Positions 58,901 to 64,000 of a DNA stretch of 64,000 nucleotides are shown one piece after another; position 1 is the first letter of the stretch; every line of letters starts with the position of its first letter. The stretch lies in assembly GCF_949987515.2 (NCBI RefSeq), contig NW_027192659.1, positions 2,976,001-3,040,000 on the forward strand, read 5' to 3'. A program made the translations under genes and the position numbers. The notes under the pieces were generated by a model that made no database searches, was not told the origin of the DNA, and saw only the letters and a list, made by a program, of their open reading frames with translations. The stretch comes from Delphinus delphis (Eukaryota > Chordata > Mammalia > Artiodactyla > Delphinidae).

Positions 58901-60959
58901 GGTTTAGGGTCCAGGGGAGGGTACGACAACGCTTTAGGGGGAGCGTACGTGTGAGGGCGCGGGTTAGTGTTAGCGTACGGGTTAGGATTAGGGGACGGGT
59001 GAGGGTCAGGCTCTGGGGAAGGTTTAGGGTTAGGGTTCAGGCTAGGTTTAGGGGACGGGGACGGGGACGGTTTAGGGTCCATGTGAGGGTACGACAACGC
59101 TTTAGGGGGAGCGTACGTGTTAGGGCACGGGTTAGTGTTAGCGTACGGTTTAGGATTATGGGACGGGTGAGGGTCAGGCTTCGGGGAAGTGTTAGGGTTA
59201 GGGTACAGGCTAGGGTTAGGGATAGGGGACGGGGACGGTTTAGGGTCCATGTGAGGGTACGACAACGCTTTAGGGGGAGCGTACGTGTGAGGGCGCGGGT
59301 TAGTGTTAGTGTACGGGTTAGGATTAGGGGACAGGTGAGGGTCAGGCTTCGGGGAAGGGTTAGGGTTAGGGTTCGGGCTAGGGTTAGGGTTAGGGGACGG
59401 GGACGGTTTAGGGTCCGGGGGAGGGTACGACAACGCTTTACGGGGAGTGTAGGTGTGAGGGCGTGGGTTAGTGTTAGCGTACGGGTTAGGATTACGGGAC
59501 GGGTGAGGGTCAGGCTTCGGGGAAGGGCTAGGGTTAGGGTTCGTGCTAGGGCTGGGTTAGGAGACGGGGATGGTTTAGGGTCCAGGGGAGGGTACGACAA
59601 CGCTTTAGGGGGAGCGTACGTGTGAGGGCGCAGGTTAGTGTTAGCGTACGGGTTAGGATTAGGGGACGGGTGAGGGTCAGGCTTCGGGGAAGGCTTAGGG
59701 TTAGGGTTAGGGCTAGGGTTAGGGTTACGGGACGGGGACGGTTTAGGGTCCAGGGGAGGGTACGACAACGCTTTAGGGGGAGCGTACGTGTGAGGGCGCG
59801 GGTTAGTGTTAGCGTACGGGTTAGGATTAGGGTACGGGTGAGGGTCAGGCTTCGGGGAAGGCTTAGGGTTAGGGTTCGGGCTAGGGTTAGAGTTAAGGGA
59901 CGGGGACGGTTTAGGGTCCAGGGGAGGGTACGACAACGTTTTAGGGGGAGCGTACGTGTGAGGGCACGGGTTAGTGTTAGCGTACGGATTAGGATTAGGT
60001 GACTGGTTAGGGTCAGGCTTCGTGGAAGGCTTAGGGTTAGGATTCGGGCTAGGGTTAGGGTTAGGGGACGGGGACGGTTTAGGGTCCAGGTGAGGGTACG
60101 ACAACGCTTTAGGGAGAGCATACGTGTGAGGTCGCGGGTTAGTGTTAGCGTACGGGTTAGGACTAGGGGACGGATGAGGGTCAGGCTTCGGGTAAGGGTT
60201 AGGGTTAGGGTTCGGGCTAGGGTTAGGGTTAGGGGATGGGGACGGTTTAGGGTCCAGGGGAGGGTACAACAATGCTTTAGGGGGAGCGTACGTGTGAGGG
60301 CGCGGGTTACTGTTAGCGTACGGGTTAGGATTAGGGGACGGGTGAGAGTCAGGCTTCGGGGAAGGGTTAGGGTTAGGGTTCGGGCTAGGATTAGGGTTAG
60401 GGGACGGGGACGGTTTAGGGTCCAGGGGAGCGTACGACAACGCTTTAGGGGGAGCGTACGTGTGAGGGCGTGGGTTAGTGTTAGCGTACGGGTTAGGATA
60501 AGGGGACGCGTGAGGGTCAGGCTTCGGGGAAGGGTTAGGGTTAGGGTTCGTGCTAGGGTTAGGGTTAGCGGACGGGGACGGTTTAGGGTCCAGGGGAGGG
60601 TACGACAACGCTTTAGGGGGAGCGTACGTGTGAGGGCGCGTGTTAGTGTTAGCGTACGGGTTAGGATTAGGGGACGGGTGAGGGTCAGGCTTCGGGGAAG
60701 GGTTAGGGTTAGGGTTCGGGCTAGGGTTAGGGTTAGGGGACGGGGACTTTTTAGGGTCCAGGGGAGGGTACGACAACGCTTTAGGGGGAGCGTAGGTGTG
60801 AGGGCGCGGGTTGGTGTTAGCGTACGGGTTAGGATTAGGGGACGGGTGAGGGTCAGACTTCGGGGAAGTGTTAGGGTTAGGGTTCGGGCTAGGGTTAGGG
60901 TTAGGGGACGGGGACGGTTTAGGGTCCAGGGGAGGGTACGAAAACGCTTTAGGGGGAGC

Positions 60960-63900
60960 GTACGTGTGAGGGCGCGGGTTAGTGTTAGCGTACGGGTTAG
61001 GATTAGGGGACGGGTGAGGGTCAGGCTCTGCGGAAGGGTTAGGGTTAGGGTTCGGGCTAGGGTTAGGTTTAGGGGATGGGGACGGTTTATGGTCCAGGTG
61101 AGGGTACGACAACGCTTTAGGGGGAGCGTATGTGTGAGGGCGCGGGTTAGTGTTAGCGTACTGGTTAGGATTAGGAGACGGGTGAGGGTCAGGCTTCGGG
61201 GAAGGGTTAGGGTTAGGGTTCGGGCTAGGGTTAGGGTTAGGGGACGGGGACGGTTTAGGGTCCAGGTGAGGGTACGACAACGCTTTAGGGGGAGCGTAGG
61301 GTTGAGGGCGCGGGTTAGTGTTAGCGTACGGGTTAGGATTAGGGGACGGGTGATGGTCAGGCTTTGGGGAAGGGTTAGGGTTAGGGTTCGGGCTAGGGTT
61401 AGGGTTAGGGGATGGGGACGGTTTAGGGTCCAGGGGAGGGTACAACAACGCTTTAGGGGGAGCGTACGTGTGAGGGCGCATGTTAGTGTTAGCGTATGGG
61501 TTAGGATTAGGGGACGGGTGAGGGTCAGTCTTCGGGGAAGGGTTAGGGTTAGGGTTCGTGCTAGGGTTAGGGTTAGGGGACGGGGACGGTTTAGGGTGCA
61601 GGGGAGGGTACGACAACACTTTAGGGGGAGCGTACGTGTGAGGGCGCGGGTTAGTGTTAGCGTACGGGTTAGGATTAGGGGATGGGTGAGGGTCAGGCTT
61701 CGGGGAAGGCTTAGGGTTAGGGTTCGGGCTAGGGTTAGGGTTAGGGGACGGGGACGGTTTAGGGTCCAGGGGAGGGTACGACAATGCTTTAGGGGGAGAG
61801 TACGTGTGAGGGCGTGGGTTAGTGTTAGCGTACGGGTTAGGATTAGGGGACGGGTGAGGGTCAGGCTTCGGGGAAGGGTTAGGGTTAGGGTTCGGGCTAG
61901 GGTTAGGGTTAGGGGACGGGGACGGTTTAGGGTGCAGGGGAGGGTACGACAACGCTTTAGGGGTAGCGTACGTGTGACGGCGCGGGTTAGTGTTAGCGTA
62001 CGGGTTAGGATTAGGGCACGGGTGAGGGTCAGGCTTCGGGGAAGGGTTAGGGTTAGGGTTCGTGCTAGGGTTAGGGTTAGGGGACGGGGACGGTTTCGGG
62101 TCCAGGGGAGGGTACGACAACGCTTTAGGGGGAGCGTACGTGTGAGGGCGCGGGTTAGTGTTAGCGTACGGGTTAGGATTAGGGGACGGGTGAGGGTCAG
62201 GCTTCGGGGAAGGGTTAGGGTTAGGGTTCGTGCTAGGGTTAGGGTTAGGGGACGGGGACGGTTTAGGATCCAGGGGAGGGTACGACAACGCTTTAGGGGG
62301 AGCGTACGTGTGAGGGCGCGGGTTAGTGTTAGCGTACGGGTTAGGATTAGGGGACGGGTGAGGGTCAGGCTCTGGGGAAGGTTTAGGGTTAGGGTTCAGG
62401 CTAGGTTTAGGGGACGGGGACGGTTTAGGGTCCATGTGAGGGTACGACAACGCTTTAGGGGGAGTGTACGTGTGAGGGCACGGGTTAGTGTTAGCGTACG
62501 GTTTAGGATTATGGGACGGGTGAGGGTCAGGCTTCGGGGAAGTGTTAGGGTTAGGGTACAGGCTAGGGTTAGGGATAGGGGACGGGGACGGTTTAGGGTC
62601 CATGTGAGGGTACGACAACGCTTTAGGGGGAGCGTACGTGTGAGGGCGCAGGTTAGTGTTAGCGTACGGGTTAGGATTAGGGGACGGGTGAGGGTCAGGC
62701 TTCGGGGAAGGGTTAGTGTTAGGGTTCGGGCTAGGGTTAGGGTTACGGGACGGGGACGGTTTAGGGTCCAGGGGAGGGTACGACAACGCTTTAGGGGGAG
62801 CGTAGGTGTGAGGGCGCGGGTTAGTGTTAGCGTACGGGTTAGGATTAGGGGACGGGTGAGGGTCAGACTTCGGGGAAGTGTTAGGGTTAGGGTTCGGGCT
62901 AGGGTTAGGGTTAGGGTACGGGGACGGTTTAGGGTCCAGGTGAGGGTATGACAACGCTTTAGGGGGAGCGTACGTGTGAGGGCGCGGGTTGGTGTTAGCG
63001 TACGGGTTAGGATTACGGGACGGGTGAGGGTCAGGCTTCGGGGAAGGGTTAGGGTTAGGGTTCGGGCTAGGGTTAGGGTTAGGGGACGGGGACGGTTTAG
63101 GGTCCAGGGGAGGGTACGACAACGCTTTAGCGGGAGCGTACGTGTGAGGGCGCGGGTTAGTGTTAGCGTACGGGTTAGGATTAGGGGACGGGTGAGGGTC
63201 AGGCTCTGCGGAAGGGTTAGGGTTAGGGTTCGGGCTAGGGTTAGGGTTAGGGGATGGGGACGGTTTATGGTCCAGGTGAGGGTACGACAACGCTTTAGGG
63301 GGAGCGTATGTGTGAGGGCGCGGGTTAGTGTTAGCGTACTGGTTAGGATTAGGAGACGGGTGAGGGTCAGGCTTCGGGGAAGGGTTAGGGTTAGGGTTCG
63401 GGCTAGGGTTAGGGTTAGGGGACGGGGACGGTTTAGGGTCCAGGTGAGGGTACGACAACGCTTTAGGGGGAGCGTAGGTGTGAGGGCGCGGGTTAGTGTT
63501 AGCGTACGGGTTAGGATTAGGGGACGGGTGAGGGTCAGGCTTTGGGGAAGGGTTAGGTTTAGGGTTCGGGCTAGGGTTAGGGTTAGGGGATGGAGACGGT
63601 TTAGGGTCCAGGGGAGGGTACGACAACGCTTCAGGGGGAGCGTACGTGTGAGGGCGCATGTTAGTGTTAGCGTACGGGTTAGGATTAGGGGACGGGTGAG
63701 GGTCAGTCTTCGGGGAAGGGTTAGGGTTAGGGTTCGTGCTAGGGTTAGGGTTAGGGGACGGGGACGGTTTAGGGTACAGGGGAGGGTACGAAAACGCTTT
63801 AGGGGGAGCGTACGTGTGAGGGCGCGGGTTAGTGTTAGCGTACGGGTTAGGATTAGGGGATGGGTGAGGGTCAGGCTTCGGGGAAGGCTTAGGGTTAGGG

Positions 63901-64000
63901 TTCGGGCTAGGGTTAGGGTTAGGGGACGGGGACGGTTTAGGGTCCAGGGGAGGGTACGACAATGCTTTAGGGGGAGAGTACGTGTGAGGGCGTGGGTTAG
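60960..64000 (+). repeat. 2.18-kb (13-monomer) higher-order repeat, second copy cut by window edge
   Basis: CTCTGCGGAAGG is at 61026 and 63204, and AATGCTTTAGGGGGAGAG is at 61783 and 63961. Both pairs are 2,178 bp apart, 13 monomers less 6 bp. Other rare variants (TTTATGGTCCA, GGGCGCATGTTAG) recur in the same order between them. Confidence 0.8.

Larger units (their letters stand above)
14761..64000 (+). repeat. 168-bp satellite of 28 telomere-derived hexamers, about 290 copies
   Basis: One monomer type fills the rest of the window. The anchor GACAACGCTTTAGG recurs every 168 bp: 14891, 15059, 15215 (12 bp short), 15383, 15551, 15719, 15887 and so on to 63958. The span is 49,067 bp, or about 292 periods. 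In phase, 168 bp is exactly 28 hexamers. Hexamers 1, 2, 5, 6, 19 and 22 are GGGTTA; 3 and 4 are GGGTTC and GGGCTA; 7, 8 and 24 are GGGGAC; others are GTGTTA, GGATTA, GGGTGA, GGGTCA, GCGTAC and GGGCGC. Only GACAAC, the thirteenth, has lost nearly all resemblance. By hand count the monomer has 82 G and 20 C on the plus strand. No transposon or gene lies in it, and the array continues past the right edge. Confidence 0.95.

Noticed and set aside
14608..64000. Dozens of open reading frames of 100-1,726 codons on both strands of the satellite, Arg/Val-rich, Ser/Pro/Asn-rich and Thr/Leu-rich.
   Set aside because: They overlap one another on both strands, repeat every 56 codons and follow directly from a stop-free period of 168 bp, which is divisible by three. 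Frames break wherever a single-base indel occurs. Nothing suggests genes, so none is listed as CDS.
14761..64000. Alpha satellite, because 168 bp is close to the 171 bp of primate alpha satellite.
   Set aside because: The sequence is G-rich and made of telomere hexamers. Alpha satellite is AT-rich, unrelated in sequence and limited to primates. I saw no CENP-B box.
14761..64000. A CRISPR array, because of the regular repeats.
   Set aside because: Monomers are contiguous with no unique spacers, and the DNA is mammalian.
14515..64000. A true terminal telomere.
   Set aside because: Pure TTAGGG runs are never longer than two or three hexamers. Most hexamers are variants in a fixed order, so this is derived DNA, not a telomere made by telomerase.
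14761..64000. CTCF sites like those of human TERRA promoters.
   Set aside because: I found no convincing match to the CTCF core in the monomer by eye; GGGCGCGGG alone is not enough.
1..64000. Endogenous retroviruses or LTR elements.
   Set aside because: No LTR pair, primer-binding site or retroviral gene motif was seen; the reverse transcriptase present is of the L1 type.

Overview
The window is nuclear DNA of a mammal, most likely a whale or dolphin. The evidence is a set of minus-strand LINE-1 (L1) copies of the cetartiodactyl type and a tRNA-derived SINE that reads as the CHR-2 family of cetaceans, hippos and ruminants. Cetacean rather than hippo or ruminant is an inference from remembered consensus sequences. 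I see no host protein-coding gene, no rRNA, no functional tRNA and no CRISPR array.

Left flank, 1-14.5 kb: transposon-derived DNA. An old minus-strand L1 3' end (1-1240) is cut by a second, nearly complete but dead minus-strand L1 (1241 to about 6935), which keeps its 5'UTR, ORF1 and ORF2 in broken form. From 7596 to about 13772 lie five copies of a roughly 1.2-kb tandem unit, itself partly made of L1 3' sequence. Copy 1 carries a later 502-bp L1 insertion with a clean target-site duplication. Copy 5 resembles copy 1 most closely and shows the empty site. A CHR-2-like SINE (14139-14448) with a 14-bp target-site duplication is the last transposon.

Right part, 14.5-64 kb: about 250 bp of degenerate telomeric DNA (14515-14760) leads directly into about 49 kb of one satellite. 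The monomer is 168 bp, exactly 28 hexamers. In phase, every hexamer is GGGTTA or a recognisable derivative, so the satellite is a fossil block of 28 telomere repeats amplified as a unit about 290 times. The G-rich strand runs left to right, as at a chromosome end lying to the right. The proximal part (to about 27 kb) is more variable and has its own subfamily with dimers of about 335 bp. The distal part is more uniform and has nested higher-order repeats of 1,008, 2,178 and 2,342 bp, plus a tandem duplication of 8.0-9.2 kb. No transposon interrupts the array.

The very long open frames on both strands of the array follow from a period divisible by three and lack of stops. I do not annotate them as genes. 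The window is best described as a subtelomeric or interstitial telomere-derived macro-array beside a transposon-rich flank. All counts and periods were made by hand from the sequence.
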